From NCBI GenBank assembly GCA_963969595.1, contig OZ018412.1, forward strand, positions 1,862,501 through 1,926,500: a DNA stretch of 64,000 nt, in the 5' to 3' direction. Position 1 is the first letter of the stretch; each line of letters begins with the position of its first letter. The stretch comes from Neckera pumila. Its lineage: Eukaryota; Streptophyta; Bryopsida; Hypnales; Neckeraceae. A program made the position numbers and the translations under genes. This document shows positions 1 through 13,238 of this stretch, piece by piece. Below the pieces are notes generated by a model. It was not told the DNA's origin, made no database searches, and was given only the letters and a program-made list of their open reading frames with translations.

Positions 1-69
1 ATGTCAATGGAAGCACAAAGACAATGCATAATGAACGCGTACAACATCACATCAGAAATGAAACCTTAC
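1..69 (-). other. Start of intron 16 of the importin-like gene
   Basis: The donor GTAAGG (read on the minus strand, 64-69) follows the exon ending at 70. The remaining bases to position 1 are intron; no further exon is visible. Confidence 0.7.
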
Positions 70-3000
70 CAATGCCTCAATTGCATCATGGCTAGGCTTC
101 AGCAGCCGCTCTAAAGCAGCGTTCAAATCAGCTACATTTGTAAGCGAAGATAGCACTCGGCATATTGCACACATCACGTCTTCCTCTTCTTCAAGAGACA
201 ATGGGACGGCATGCAGCTCCTAAAGTGACAGGAGGAAAAATGTTGTATCAACGGATCTTCGCCATGATGACAATAACGAAATACCACTAGAATAAATCTT
301 TCGAGTTCACAAAATTAGACAAATTCGATCTCCAGCAGTAAGCACACTACTTTTGCATCACATTGGGAAAGGGCGACGAGAAGACAACTACCTCTCCAAT
401 GCGCAGAAGTCCTGCAATATTGGTTGATTCATGGGAAAGATTTGGTAAGTCCTCACAAACTTTCCGCAGAGAAGCAGCACAGGACGACACTGCTACAGGG
501 ACTGTCAACCCGCTGGCCAAAAATGCACTGCGAAAGGTCAACAGTAGAGGTTGCAGAATATCAGTCGTTGCAGAATGCTCAAATGCTTAACAAGATGAAC
601 TTTCTGTGCTTGTATTACCACCCTTTCTTGTCCAAAGAAAAGGCCATCAATATCTATAAAACTTGACCAAGCCCCAACAGCACCTCAGTAACTTGGTAAG
701 CTTCGAGTTGAGCACTTTTCTGGCCATGACCTTATTCTGTTGCCACTAAAATCTGCACTAGAAGTCTATATAAAGTGATAATAGAGTACTTACAGTATTG
801 GCGTGACAGCAGCCGGAAAGTTTAGCAGCCACCCTGAGTACGATCCAACGACTTCTGCAGCTGACTTCTGGACCTGAACGATCATTACAAGAAGTCAAGT
901 TTTCATTTCAGCAAATGCGATGGCTTCAGACAATCTGATGCTTGTGCGGAATCTAAGATCACAGCAACTCTAATATTGAAGAGAAAAAGATCTAAATTTC
1001 GTACAGTTAAATCAGTGCTGAAGGCGTTAAGCAAGTGATTAAGCTTGCCTCGGACATGCAAAACAAAAGGTGACCACGTATCCCTTAGGGACTCCTAGGC
1101 TATCGTGTGTCTCAAAATATACACGTTCAAAATTAGAGAAAACCTTCAGGGTGGTAAATAGGTTGTACCAGGTGCAATAAGCTTGGATCAATCTGAGAAG
1201 ACATTGACTGAAGAACGACAATCAGGTGCATAACAGGGGTGATGTCTGAAAGCTGTCCCTCGGATACCACCACTTCCGATGCCTGTATGACAACGGGTCA
1301 ATTTGTAAGTACATGCAAAAAGCGCTGTAAATGTACGATAAGTATAGAACAATTTACCAAAGTATTGTACATTTGTGACAAACAGAGAATTAGTAACACT
1401 CGTACCATGTGTAACGCAAAAAGTCGTGCCTCCACTAATCGCCATGATGTTGGCGAATCAAATTGAGACCATGCCTCGGCTCCAGTGAGTAACTGCCACC
1501 AAAGGACCACCTTTCACTGTCAAAGCAAATTCCTTGAAACTCCTTAGGAAAGAGGTCCAATAACCTGTAGAAGCGTGGTCGCATTAAAGACATGAGACAG
1601 AAAGAGAACAGAAGTACCACAGTGGCTTACTAACCTCCATCGAAACAAATAGACTCTCTAAATAAACAGGTCAATGGCTGCTACAGTGACGAGGGAGCAC
1701 CAGACCACTCATCAGAATCTTAAATCACGTTTGAGATGGTATTCTGACACACCAGATATAAAGGAACAGGGAGGGGATCGTCGAACACACCGATGCAAGG
1801 AATTGCTTTGGTCCCAACAAACGGCAGATATCTACAAGTGGCTCGTCCAGAGTCTTTCGAAATAGAGCAAGACCATCTGGAAGTCCACTAACACCATCAA
1901 GTTCATCTTCGGCATAATCACCCTCTCCAATCTGGTCTGGTACCTAAACAATCATAAAGAATGTCTTAAATGCCATGATCGAGGTTATTCACACCGTCAG
2001 ACGGTGACAACGGTGAAGATGCACTGACTCCCCTCACCTGAGCCCTCGTGACCAGGGCCTCCAGAAGGGTCTTGTAAACAGGTATGAACATTGGAAGCGT
2101 GTGTTGCTTCAAGGTATCACCAGATGTATCTTCAGCGGAGAGCAAAAATTCAACTAGTGTGCACCTTCACCAACCAAAATATCCCATCTCAGTGTTAAAG
2201 TGCGCACAATACATCCAAAAATCTTGCAATAAACAAAGGATAGTGTTAAAGCAGTCGTTGGGCATTAAGAGAGTTATTGTGACATCATCCCATTATCTGA
2301 TATTACAGCTACAAATAAAATCTCACCACAGACTGAAAATAGTTAACATACCAAAACTGGAGAGTAGATTCCGCAATCTCCCAGTCGCAGCTTGGAAAAG
2401 AGACACATCTGGATGCACACAAATATCAACAAACTGTGTTCAGAAAGAGAACGAAGTCAGTGAGGACATGGCCATATTGTCCATGGTGACAGCATTAATG
2501 ATCTCATAATTAAATGACCTCTTAAAACTTAGGAAGTTAAGAGAATACGATCCTCGGACCCAACAAATAGTTGTAGAATAGTGCATAGAATTAGATGCCC
2601 TTCAGAAAAATCAGTTTGCAACAAATAGATAAAAACATACAAATTCAGGCCCAAAACACCTCTCGCAATAAAGAAAATAACACATATAAACGAATGAATA
2701 AGATATGTATCCAACCGTAAAAGAGAATCCGCTAGATCCAACGCTTCCCTGCTCCCTTGAGCAACCAATTCCGGAGCCTGCAATACATATCAAGAGTTCT
2801 TAATTGCCAGGGTAGTTGTAATTCTCAACAAAAGGACAGATCCTGCAATATCAACTCAGGAAACAATGACTTAAACACATTTGAGTACATGACCTGTTCC
2901 ATAAGAGATATCAAACTAGCAAAACTTATGAAAAATTGACACCCAAGGAGGGTATGATACATTGATGGACAGAGTAGGATAGCGATGCACGATACTGTAC

Positions 3001-5651
3001 CGCCTGTCCAAGCTCTGCCATTAGAGTAGCAACGCCGCTAATAACACTTTCTTCACCCGCAGCAAGAGCTGGCAACAGAAGTCCATCCTTCACGTTAAGC
3101 ATCCGTGGGAGTAATACTTGAGGCAAGCCCTGCACAACAGGAATGGTGACATGCATTTAACCCCTAAAAGGACAAAAGGGCCATATGATGATCGCTGCGA
3201 ATAAAACGAAACCAATTAAATTTGCATGTTTTATTAAACGCTGCAAAAAGTAGTTTCACATTAGAGACGCAATAAAAACGCACTTACTCACTTGAGCACA
3301 AACAAGAACTTGGTCTAAGCCCAATAAATTTCATTGTCCTGAGCATATAGAAAACCATAACAGGAATCCATGCCAAAAATCTTACCTCATGCCGACTGAC
3401 AAGTTCAGTTAGCACCTCCACAGCCAAATCGAACGAGCTTGGATCCTAGATCAATAATCATTAGTAAAATTTATGAAGCAAGCAACGACCTGTGTCAAGC
3501 TGTACGAAGAGTACGTTTACAACAGATTAGTTATAAATTGTTGCACATATATCTGACTCCTGCGATGATTTAAGCAGCGGCAAACCTCGTACATGCAAAA
3601 TTTTCGGACTAAAAATTGGTCCCTCATGGCCCTACAAAAGAACCGCGAAGGAGAACATGAGGAACCATTACCTGTAAAGAGCTGTAGACAAAGCCCAGAA
3701 GTGGATGACTAGGAATGGCGCCTTGAGGAATTTCCAAGAAGCATCCAAATCGGACCTGTAAAATGACGAAATTGCGAATTACTATAATTCCTATCACAGA
3801 AATATCCCCACCATGACCCCGTGCCCTTGAGCGCCAGACTAACTTTCCTGCGTAACGAAACTTCCTCTTACATAAACTTCAAACCACCGCCAGATGACAC
3901 AGTCAGAATTCTAGTGGCATTGCCTGACAGTAGGAACATCAACGCAAAATTGGAATCTAAGAGACTCAAGAGTTGGTCCAGCTAAACTAGTAAATTTTCC
4001 TCGAAACGAGAGGAAATCTTACCCAGCTAAGAAGGCAACGGAGGACTTTGCATCGCCTGCTGGTATTATCCAAGGCATCACTGTTGCTTTGTTGAAGAAG
4101 AAACTCAAGCACCGTGCCCGTGTGGGATAGAATCTGCCGAATTCCAAACACGAAAAATGTGAGAGACATACAGCGCTGAAACCCCGATTATTTTCTTCAT
4201 TCCATAGGGAATTTCAGACTAGACCATGGGAAACCGAACCACCAAAGCTGCATTTAAATATCATCAGAAACAAAGCAAGTGCTCATTGAGCTATTGTGAC
4301 TGCATTTAAATACCAACAGTCACAATAGCTCATATACATCTATTTCAGCTCTGAATGGTTGCCACGGTACCACCAGGGGCATGCCCAGTCAATTATTTGC
4401 TTCGATAAAGACCTACTTTCTGGCAGACAAACGTAGTAGTAATCCATGCGTCTTACTTCTTGAGAAAACAGTGACGTACGACCAGAATCCACACCGAAAA
4501 GCAATGATTGATCCTCGAGGACCTCCTCAGGTAGGACCGTGAGAAGCTCTAATACTGCGTTGCTACCGGTGCCCTGCCCCTGTAATTCATTCAGACTTGC
4601 GAATAACTGTACGACAGGTTTCCTCGCCTCAACTGCACGCAGCACCAATGCTGATAGGGCGACACATATCTGGGTCAAAAGCTGCCCACAACACCAAATT
4701 AAAGTCCCTCAACCGTGTCTTTCAAGGCGGAACTGTGCCGTTATCAGAAAACAATACATGCGCCAAACTGTAAGATAGACTGATGCGAAGACATCAAACG
4801 TGCCTCTGTGCAAGTAGCACCTAGTGTAGTACACGAAAGTGACCACAGCGGTACAAATAGCCGCAACTACTTGAAAGATAGATTAACCGGAGTGACCCTA
4901 ACTCATGACCTGAAGCTCTACCCCCGTGATTAACAAAAGAAAGGATACACACCTGAGAAGGCCCATTGCTAAACTTCTTAGCAGACACGAGCAATGCATT
5001 CTGCAAAGCACCCCTCCCCTCTTGAGAAAGATTTCCAACATCGCACTGGATCTGCAAGAGTAATAAAATCGTCTGAGAAGTTGAAGAACGTAATAATGTC
5101 GTCAAAATTAGATCGTATGTTCCACACGTAGCTCCCGGTACTACTGTCAGATGGATCAAATATATTTTATAAACCTCACTGCAGTATCAACCTCCAGCCT
5201 CGAAGCTAAATGGCGAACTGCTAGAAGACAAGGTTCGAAACCAATCGATGATCCTCCTTTATCCATATATCGGTAGTATACAACAAGTCGATTGCAAGTT
5301 GTAATCTACCTACTTGAGTAATATGCAATGTACAATGCCAAGATGCATTTCTTTAACACACGGATGTGTGATCGCAAAGTAGATTTCATGCTGAACCGAG
5401 GAGTCCATCGAAGTAAAAATTCAGAAGCGAACCTTTCGTTTCAGAACTTGTCCAGCAAAGAGCTCCACCTCAAAGTCAATCGTGGGAGACAAATCCATCG
5501 CCAAAATTGTCGTCGCCACTTCCCAAGCAGCATCTGTATTTTGAAATTGCACCAGCCATTGATTCGCAGCCACTCGGTTCACCGACTGCGTGTCGTGATT
5601 TAATATATGAACCGCTTGTGCCACTTGTGCCTGCAATTCTAACAACCCCAT
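70..5651 (-). CDS. Importin-13-like nuclear transport receptor (importin-beta/ARM-repeat family), 3' part outside window
   Basis: Importin-beta superfamily receptors bind cargo and Ran-GTP and carry proteins through nuclear pores. The start ATG is at 5649-5651 and opens with MGLLELQAQVAQAV; exon 1 then holds NHDTQS and NRVAANQWLVQFQ, which I recognise from the plant importin-13-like ARM-repeat protein. Exons, all with GT-AG borders and consistent phase: 5433-5651, 4953-5051, 4457-4681, 4023-4133, 3672-3755, 3386-3445, 3001-3129, 2716-2777, 2352-2408, 2038-2164, 1791-1943, 1406-1492, 1169-1282, 794-873, 392-527, 70-219. They sum to 1893 nt, 631 codons, with no internal stop. Later landmarks are LELLTVLPEE, VLRCLLSW, IPQGAIPSHPLL, EVVGSYSGW and SLRKVCED. 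From memory the family runs to about 950-1000 residues, so the last third lies before position 1. Exon borders were set by eye from splice signals and remembered homology, so a few could be off by a codon; exons 10 and 13 are the least certain. Confidence 0.9.
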
Positions 5652-6179
5652 ACCTACACGAGACCTAGAGCGACACAGGCTCTCAGTCACTACCGTATTC
5701 ACCTCTCAGGCCATTTCACCATTGAAGGCCAATCCACGACGCCACGCTCATTGCTTCTCAACAATGAGATTACACTCCCCCGAATTCCAATTCCAGCGAC
5801 CAAAAGAAGCAAGCCAAAACTGACGCCGTTCTTGATCACCTCCCAGCCTCCCAGCTTCCAATCCAAATCCGAATCTTTTTTCCCATTCTCAATCCTCCTC
5901 CAATCCGCCAATCCGAATCACAATTCCCGAAACTCACACCAACTCAGTCCTCTCCTCTCAATGAACTCCACTCGATCCTAGAAATCGTCACTTCATCCCC
6001 GCGCACTCCTCCCCCTCCAGTCCACCAAGCCCTAGAACCCTCGACATAACGATTTCCACACCACAACACGTCGTCCAATCCTCATCCTCATCTCCATTCG
6101 CGTTCAGCTACATCCGCACAGCTCGTTCCCCTTTCCCCTGCTCCCAATCCCCAACCAAAAGCCCAAGCTATCCCGGCAG
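5652..6179 (-). promoter_or_regulatory. 5' flank of the importin-like gene
   Basis: About 530 bp upstream of the start ATG, with long C/T-rich runs on the plus strand (5770-6140) and no conserved coding frame. The 5' UTR and core promoter of the minus-strand importin gene should lie here. I see no clear TATA box. Confidence 0.45.
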
Positions 6180-6800
6180 TCACCGACAGAGGACGACCGC
6201 GCGAAATCCGGACCGATGATTCACCGCCCGAAAAGAGTCGGCCGCAGGGAATCCGAGCGGAGGCGGATCAAGGGGCCGGCGAGCGGGAGGCGGAAGCAAA
6301 GGCGAATGCGCTCGCAGTGGCTGAGAGTAGCAGCAGCCGGACGACGACCATGGCCAGCAGTAGCAGCAGCAGCAGCAGCAACGGCAGAGGCGCGACGCGG
6401 GAGGGGCGAGCTTGAGTTCGGGGGGAGCGAAGAACGATGCGAGCCGTGGTATGAATGAGCAGCGTCCGATGTCGCGGGGGAGCCGCGCCGCGATGAAGGA
6501 GAACGCTCGCGCTTGCGCTCCTGCGGCCGCCTTCAGCTTCCTTCCGGCCCCCCCGCCGCTTCTTGGTGCGACTCGAGCTCCTGACCCCGGATAGGTCCGT
6601 CCGCCCAGGTCCCTACGTTCATCCATCTGAGGTTTGCGTTCATCCTCTCTGTGGGTTGAGTTCATCCATTCTAGCTCTGTTACGTGCCTCTGAAGTCTGA
6701 ACTCGTCCACATTCATTCGTTCCTGCTCTGCTTTCATCCCATTGTGCACTGCACTGATAATGTTACGTTGCCATACTAATAGTTTAGCAGTTGACAATTC
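6180..6800. other. GC-rich, CpG-rich block with an (AGC)n tract
   Basis: This block is far richer in G+C and CpG than the DNA on either side and carries an AGC microsatellite at about 6356-6385. Open frames occur on both strands, up to about 200 codons, but they are low-complexity (Arg, Ala, Ser) and show no family I recognise, as expected from GC bias alone. A short plus-strand frame from ATG 6350 begins with a serine run and stops after about 20 codons. It is best read as a CpG-island-like 5' region of the importin gene, possibly bidirectional. A first exon of an unknown plus-strand gene cannot be excluded. Confidence 0.4.
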
Positions 6801-7307
6801 GTATCCTTGTCTTTGTCTTCATCGTGGCGCTATTCATATCACCTTCCACTCTCTATTTTGCTTCCGGGTCCAATGTTTCACTTTCCGTCAAGGGATAGAC
6901 TTCATTTTTATGTAAGCTAGAACCACCTATAACCGACCGAATAATCAATCCCAACATGGTCTAGAGGTAGTGCAAGGCAAAAACAAATATTTTTAGAGGT
7001 GCATCTATAGAAATGACAAGGATTGCAAAAAAAATTGTAATTTTATCGCTTGAATTGAAACTACTATGAATTTTTAAAGCCAAAAGTTGGCCTTGATCTA
7101 TGTTCAATGTATAGAGTCTTTCAATTCCAATCATTCAAAAGACTATTTCTTGTTCACTTTGGCACTCCAAACCAAACAAGTATGTCGAGACAAAAATGGT
7201 GGAATTGATGGTTGGAAACTAAAACTTAATGGTTGGAAATGAGTGCTAGCTTTTCTTGCATTTAAGAAATGACAATGGGGTGGTGGTTGGTAATGGGGGA
7301 TTTTACC
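6801..7307. other. AT-rich intergenic DNA, nothing recognised
   Basis: No coding frame, repeat or structured element was recognised in this stretch. Confidence 0.5.
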
Positions 7308-8145
7308 TTAACCCCTAAAGTCCCATTGTCCCCTCGGGGGACAATTTGGATTTTGGGCAAGTTCTTGTGGCTTCAATTTTTTATGAAACTTTTTGAAACT
7401 TTCACATAAGATAGAAAAACTAATTAGCTATGTGAAAATATAATTTTTATTTCAATTGGTGACTAGGAGCAAAAGTTATACCATGAAAAGGAGAACTAAA
7501 TCAGCAAGTAGCACAAAAAAAATTGCAAAAAGTCAAAATAAATAAATAAAAAAATTTGCCTAAAATATTATGTTTTTGTTTACATTTGAAGCTTTGATTC
7601 ATTCTATTTGGACTAATATGAGAAAGTTATGGACAATCTTGTTTTGGGGCAACTAGAACATCTTCTTGAAAAAATAATTTGTAGGATTCATTTCTGAATG
7701 CAATTTTCACAATTTTTCAAAAACAATTATTTAACAAGGTTGTATTCTCTTGCTAAAACAATCTCACCATTGAAATTATCGTATTTCAATCCCATCTTAG
7801 AGCTATCAACGTTTTAGTTTCTTTTTCAATCTTGGACCTATTTCTACTTAACTATTTTTTAAAGAATGAAAATCAAGTATGTTTCACAAAGGGCGGTCAA
7901 AGTCATCTGAAATTGCAAGCCAATGTTCAATAAAACTTCTTTTTCAACTTTGAATGCTAATATCTTCCAATCTATACGGTCAAATTTCATAAAATTTTTA
8001 CCACACGATTTCAAACAAGTGAAGTACAAGATCCTACAATTAGATTCTAAAAAAAAGTTTTTTTTGTTTTTTTGGAGAATGCAACAAAATTGGCAGTTTT
8101 GAATGTTTTTTGACTAAAAAATGGCCTTGGGACTTTAGGGGTTAA
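7308..8145. mobile_element. TTAA-flanked inverted-repeat element, copy A (piggyBac-like MITE)
   Basis: It starts with TTAA then CCCCTAAAGTCCCA (7308-7325) and ends with the reverse complement, TGGGACTTTAGGGG in slightly extended form, then TTAA (8142-8145). The terminal match is at least 14 bp inside the TTAA. TTAA target duplications and termini beginning CCC are marks of the piggyBac superfamily. No transposase frame is present, so the copy is non-autonomous. The interior (for example the phrase around 7591-7720 with GAGAAAGTTATGGAC) recurs in the copies at 9317, 21659, 53920 and 63092. Confidence 0.75.
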
Positions 8146-8548
8146 AGAATGGAATGTCAATGATTGACTAGATTAAACTTACAGCCAATGTGTAAAGTTT
8201 TAAAAGATAAGACTAAATGATGAGTCTTTGATAAATTAATTAATCAAAATATTCATGTTTTTTAACATGATCATATATACCTAACTAAAAAATTGTAGAA
8301 ACTCAAATTGATTGGTATTAGCATGAGTGTCTTGGTGTGCAGATAAGTTAAAAGGCTATTGTCAAATAATGGATTATATATCTATTTCCACATGACAATA
8401 CTTATGAAAAGACTATTGCTAATGGTTTTGCACAATTGAATGACCTTTATCCTACTACATTCATTCTTTTACTGTAGAATTATAACATTTGTACACAATT
8501 GCATTCATGGTCTACTAACAAATAGATGTAATCACTATCCTCATTTTA

Positions 8549-8587
<39 letters not shown>

Positions 8588-9316
8588 ATTATATCTATTA
8601 ATATTCCCTTTTATCATCTCATTTTGTAATTTAAGTGCCCTTTAACTTCTAGGGGAGTTCATTGCACCACAAAAAATACAAACCATTAGCAAACTTACAA
8701 AGGATATTTAAAAATCATGCACCTTAAAAAGTTAGAAAAAATTACTTCTATTATATGATATTATTAGTATCATAAAAGGTATTATAAATAACATGGGATA
8801 CTATATAATTTGCCATAAATATTATATTCAGTTAAAAAGTTAATGAAGGGTGATCTAAATTAATGTTTAGTGATTGATATTGGATGTAGGATGAATAAAT
8901 CTCCAATATCATGCTCACGAGTAGACAAAATGTAGATTTTGTAAGGCTTGCCTTATCTTCATTGTATATACATATTCTATCATTTCTTGTTAGAATGTTG
9001 TAGTTTAGGACTTGGTGCTTCTTAAATCTCTATATATAGCAGTGTTGCTTTGGAATCTATGTTACCTTATCATGTTATGTGTCCTTTGCCAAGGATGTTT
9101 TCTTTGTGTGTTGCAAGTTTATTTTTAGTTGAAAAGAGTGTGGTTTTCTCTTTACGGGAGAGCTTTTATTGTTTTTAGATTCATTTTTGGATGCACCACA
9201 CTTATAAGAGTTTAGAATGCTTACTTAAAGATTTCAAAAGCAGTTTTTGAATTGTGTTTAGGATTGTTGCATTTCTTTCAATGCAATGGCGTCCTTCAGG
9301 ATGAAATTATATATTT
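8146..9316. other. AT-rich spacer with a (TA)n microsatellite
   Basis: A pure TA run of roughly 38 bp lies at about 8547-8584. The rest is AT-rich with no coding frame or repeat that I recognise. Confidence 0.55.
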
Positions 9317-10244
9317 TTACCCTTAAAGGACCATTGTCCCTTCGGGAGACAAATGGGATTTCAAGCAGGTACTTACAAGCTGAATTTTTGTCGTGATTTT
9401 TTGAATTTTTTTTTAAATAGAAAAATTGCTAAGCTTGGTGGGAATATATTGTCTTTTTTCAATCAGTGGCCGGGAAAAAAAGTTATGCTCAAATAAGCTG
9501 AAAACAAGGGATGGGGGGCAACAAAAAAAAATATATATATATATATTAATTTTTTATTTTTTATTTTTTTTCTTATAGATTATATTTTTGTCTATTTCAG
9601 AAGCTTTGATTCATCTCATCTAGATTTGTTATGAGAAATTTATGGACAATCTTGTTTTTTGGGCACTTAAAGCATCTTCTTAAAAAAATAACTCGTAGGG
9701 TTCATTTTTGAATGCAATTTTCATAAATTTTCAAAAAAAAAGTTCCACAAGGTTTATGGTTTTGCTAGAACAGTCTCACCATTGGGATTGGTGCTTTTTA
9801 ATTCCATATAAAAGATATTAATATTTTAGATTTTCCTTCTATGTTGTACCTACTTCTACTTAATAATTTTTTTTTAAATGAAAATTAGTTTTTTTTGGAT
9901 TTATTTTTTTCCCTAGACTCTCAACTCAATTCTCCACTATAAAGCTTAAAAGCTCAAAACTTTGTAGTGCAAAACATTTAAGTTAAAAATGTTCAAAGTC
10001 ATAAAATCTAGTGGCGCAATGTGCTGAAAAACTTGTTTTTTTCACTTTAAATGCAATTATCTTACAATCTATGATGTCAAATATTTTGAAATTTTTTCCA
10101 CAAGTTGTCATACTAGTTATCTATAAGATCCTATAGTTAGATGTGAAATAAAAACACTTTTCAATTTTTTTAACTCTTTACTATAGGTATGGCAATTGTG
10201 AGTGTTTTTTGGCAAAAAAATGGCCTTGGTCCTTTAGTGGTTAA
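9317..10244. mobile_element. TTAA-flanked inverted-repeat element, copy B (eroded ends)
   Basis: Starts as TTACCCTTAAAGGACC (9317) and ends as GGTCCTTTAGTGGTTAA (10244), a mutated version of the CCCCTAAAGGACC termini. The interior matches copies A, C and E in order, for example the GATTCATC...GTTATGAGAAA block near 9605-9640. Length is about 928 bp. There is no coding frame, so it is a non-autonomous member of the family. Confidence 0.65.
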
Positions 10245-13238
10245 AAGATGAATGTGCAAGTTCAAAGTACATCGCAACCTATAAAAAGCTTAATGAATGA
10301 TTCTTTTAGGTATCTTAGGATGTGAATGGTTTTGGCAATGTATGAATACAAAGCGTAGGATCTATCTTACTGTAACTATAAAGCAATAAAGTGTCTATCT
10401 TGTTCTAAATCACCCTCCAATACTAGGAGATCAAGTAAACTAGAAATACATGATACTTTTTTCAATGATTTTTCGTGCAGTGAAATTTTTTTGGTACAAC
10501 AAACAAATGGGAAAAATTTAAAGATTTGAAATGTATAGACATTAGAAAAAATAGCAACCTTCAAAGGAGATGCTTCCAATTGAGGAGTTTCATTCAAGGA
10601 AGTGGAAACTCCTTTGAGGGGAATGCCTCTGTTCATCATCAATGATATTTAAACTAAACTGACTCATTTTTAAATGTTTAAATAGATAATAATAATATAT
10701 TGATGTAATAACACTATTATTATTAATATAATAAAATAATAAAAATATATTAAAATAATGATAATAAATTAATTATCAAATTAGCAAGCTGATGCTGATG
10801 AGGTTGCCATGGTGTTATATAATTCCAAAATTTTGTAATTTTGAATTCTTTTTTAATTAATTATTTTTGTGTTTTTTAAAGTAATTAAAAAATTATTTCA
10901 GTGCATTTCAGGGCATGTTGTCTAGAACCTCTAGTTTGCTGGCAGAAAAAAAAAATTCAGATGTTTGTTCCCCTTTGAGGACTCAAATTCTTCCTAATGA
11001 AATGTTTTGAGGATTTTGAAAGCACAGAATTTAAGATAATAGTGTATACTTTTTTCAAACTCATTCCTCATAGAATGAAATTTTTGCACTAAAAATAGCT
11101 TTTTTTACAATTGCATATTATATCATGTTAATGTACATGCCAAATTTGCAAGTAAACAAAGAATTGCAATAGATGCCCCAATTGTCCAAACTTTCTTGGA
11201 CATCATAACTTTAGATTTGAGCATCTGGTCAGAAGTTTTTTGCATTTCCACAAAGGAGATGAATGTCTCTATTTTGTGTCAAATTTTTATAGATATGTAA
11301 TCATATTTACTTCATCATCACCTATCCAAATTCTAATTGTCCCTCAATAAACAGACATTAAATCTTTAAAGGGTGAAAATAGCAAAATTTGTAGTACATT
11401 CATTTTAAAAGCTCAAATTTCAAAATACAATAAATGATTTAGTTTTAGAGATTCTTCAAATTTTCAGGTCAAAAACAAAAAGGTAGAAGTAGTGAAATAT
11501 ATATCACAAAATGGATTTTGGATTAGCATATTCAAGATACTCCACCCAAAGAACTTGGATGAAAACTAAATTTGTTTGTTTTCTAGCATTACAAGAATCA
11601 TTGAAAGGCCATTGTTAGGCCTCACCAATGTTTTAGGGTCAAATATTCTCTCATGCAAAAAAGTCAACAATTCCAATATGAAGGAATTTTCAAGACCATC
11701 TTATTGGCAAATGTATTTGAGGAACTACATTGATAAATGGTACATTGTTGAACTTTTCTTGTCCTCTAGAGATACAAATTGAAGTCGTTTGATCTTCCTA
11801 AGTACTAAATGAATGTTGATTTCTAACCTTTCTATGTATGTTTTAGGATTAATATCCTAAGTGAGTGTTAAATTCTACCTAATTTTTGTCAAGATGTACC
11901 ACATGTCATATAGTGATTGGGTAAGGTCGCTGTGAACCATTTAAAATTAGACAAGAAAATTCAATTTCAACACTTTCTTGCAAAAGCTCACCCTTCATGT
12001 ATAATACAATAGGGTCTTATATGTTTACAAACTTTCTATTTTACCATTCAATTTTTTTTCATAGTATAGAAAAGATTTAGAATTTTTTTATCTTGCGTAA
12101 TTAATGCTCAAGTCTTACACAATTCCAATCAAAAATACCAAATTTCAATTTCAAAAAAAATTAAATTCTAGTTTTGATGAATTTTTAAGCAAATTTTCAT
12201 GATTTTACATAATATTTTATTGAAAACAATTGGTAATGAATTTCTTTAATTTGAGAGATGTAGGGAACATCCATGCAAAGACCTTTCAACAACCATCTCC
12301 AAAAACGTATTACAATTCCTTCTAGGAAGACTTCATTATGAAATGTCGCATGAGCAAACTTTGTGCAATAGATATGTTTATATTTTAACTAGATTTTTCT
12401 AATTGACCTTCACACGTTAACAAATTTTGTACCTTTGAGCATGATGGTACAATTGCCAAAATCTATATACAATAAAGAATCTATTTTCCAAAATTAGGAC
12501 ATTGTCACCCCCTAACATTGAAATTTCTATAGAGCGGGGAGTTGTGAAATTTTTTTGAGATGCTTGTTGAAGGAAAGATGTGTGTATGGATTTTTTCTAC
12601 ATATCTTTGCAATCAAATCAAAAAAATTCATCACCAATATTTTTCAATGAATGTTTATGTAAAACTATGAAACTTAAATGAAAAAACTCATCAAAAACAA
12701 ATTTTTTGCTTTTCTGAAACTGAAACTTGGTATACTTGATTGTGATTGCTTAAGAATTGAATGTTAATTATACAAGACGAAAAATGCCAATTTTGTTCTA
12801 TATTATACAAAAAATTCAAATGGCACAATAGACAGTTTGTAAATGTATTAAACCCCATTGGACATTGACTCATTGTCATTACAAACAGACACTTTATTAA
12901 CACTGGCCTTCTTCGAATACCGGAGTTTCTACTACGGAGCACTACTACTAACTTACTAGACCCCACTGCACACCATGCCGGTACTCTTGGGCAAGAAACA
13001 ACAGATGTCCTTGTTGGAAAATACTGAGATTCCACTGGAATGCCCGCGGCACGGAGGACGATTCCACGCATAACGGTCATCGCGTCTGTTGTGGCGTCCT
13101 TTGCAAGCGGCTTACACAATATTCATGCAAATTCGTCAACTTGTGCTCTTGCTTTAGGGTTTAGCGTTTTCGTGCAGAGGGACGTCCAGCTCTGCCTCGC
13201 TCGCGTTGTGGGCAACGCATTGCTGGTCGGGAGCCGTG
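10245..13238. other. AT-rich intergenic DNA up to the ligase gene
   Basis: No coding frame with protein-like composition was found on either strand. The DNA is AT-rich, with poly-A and poly-T runs and a (TAA)-rich patch near 10680-10770. GC content rises sharply from about 12,900, marking the 5' flank of the succinyl-CoA ligase gene. I could not define a TATA box or transcription start. Confidence 0.45.

Noticed and set aside
347..541. Separate small gene on the minus strand
   Set aside because: It is exon 15 (392-527) of the importin-like gene extended into intron sequence.
3157..3180. TTAACCCCTAAAAGGAC in an importin intron as another TTAA element
   Set aside because: Only one end-like match is visible and the rest of the intron does not match the family; it may be a remnant or chance.
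6180..6797. A 205-codon minus-strand frame upstream of the importin gene
   Set aside because: Low-complexity Arg/Pro/Cys-rich composition in a CpG-rich block with competing frames on both strands; no family signal.
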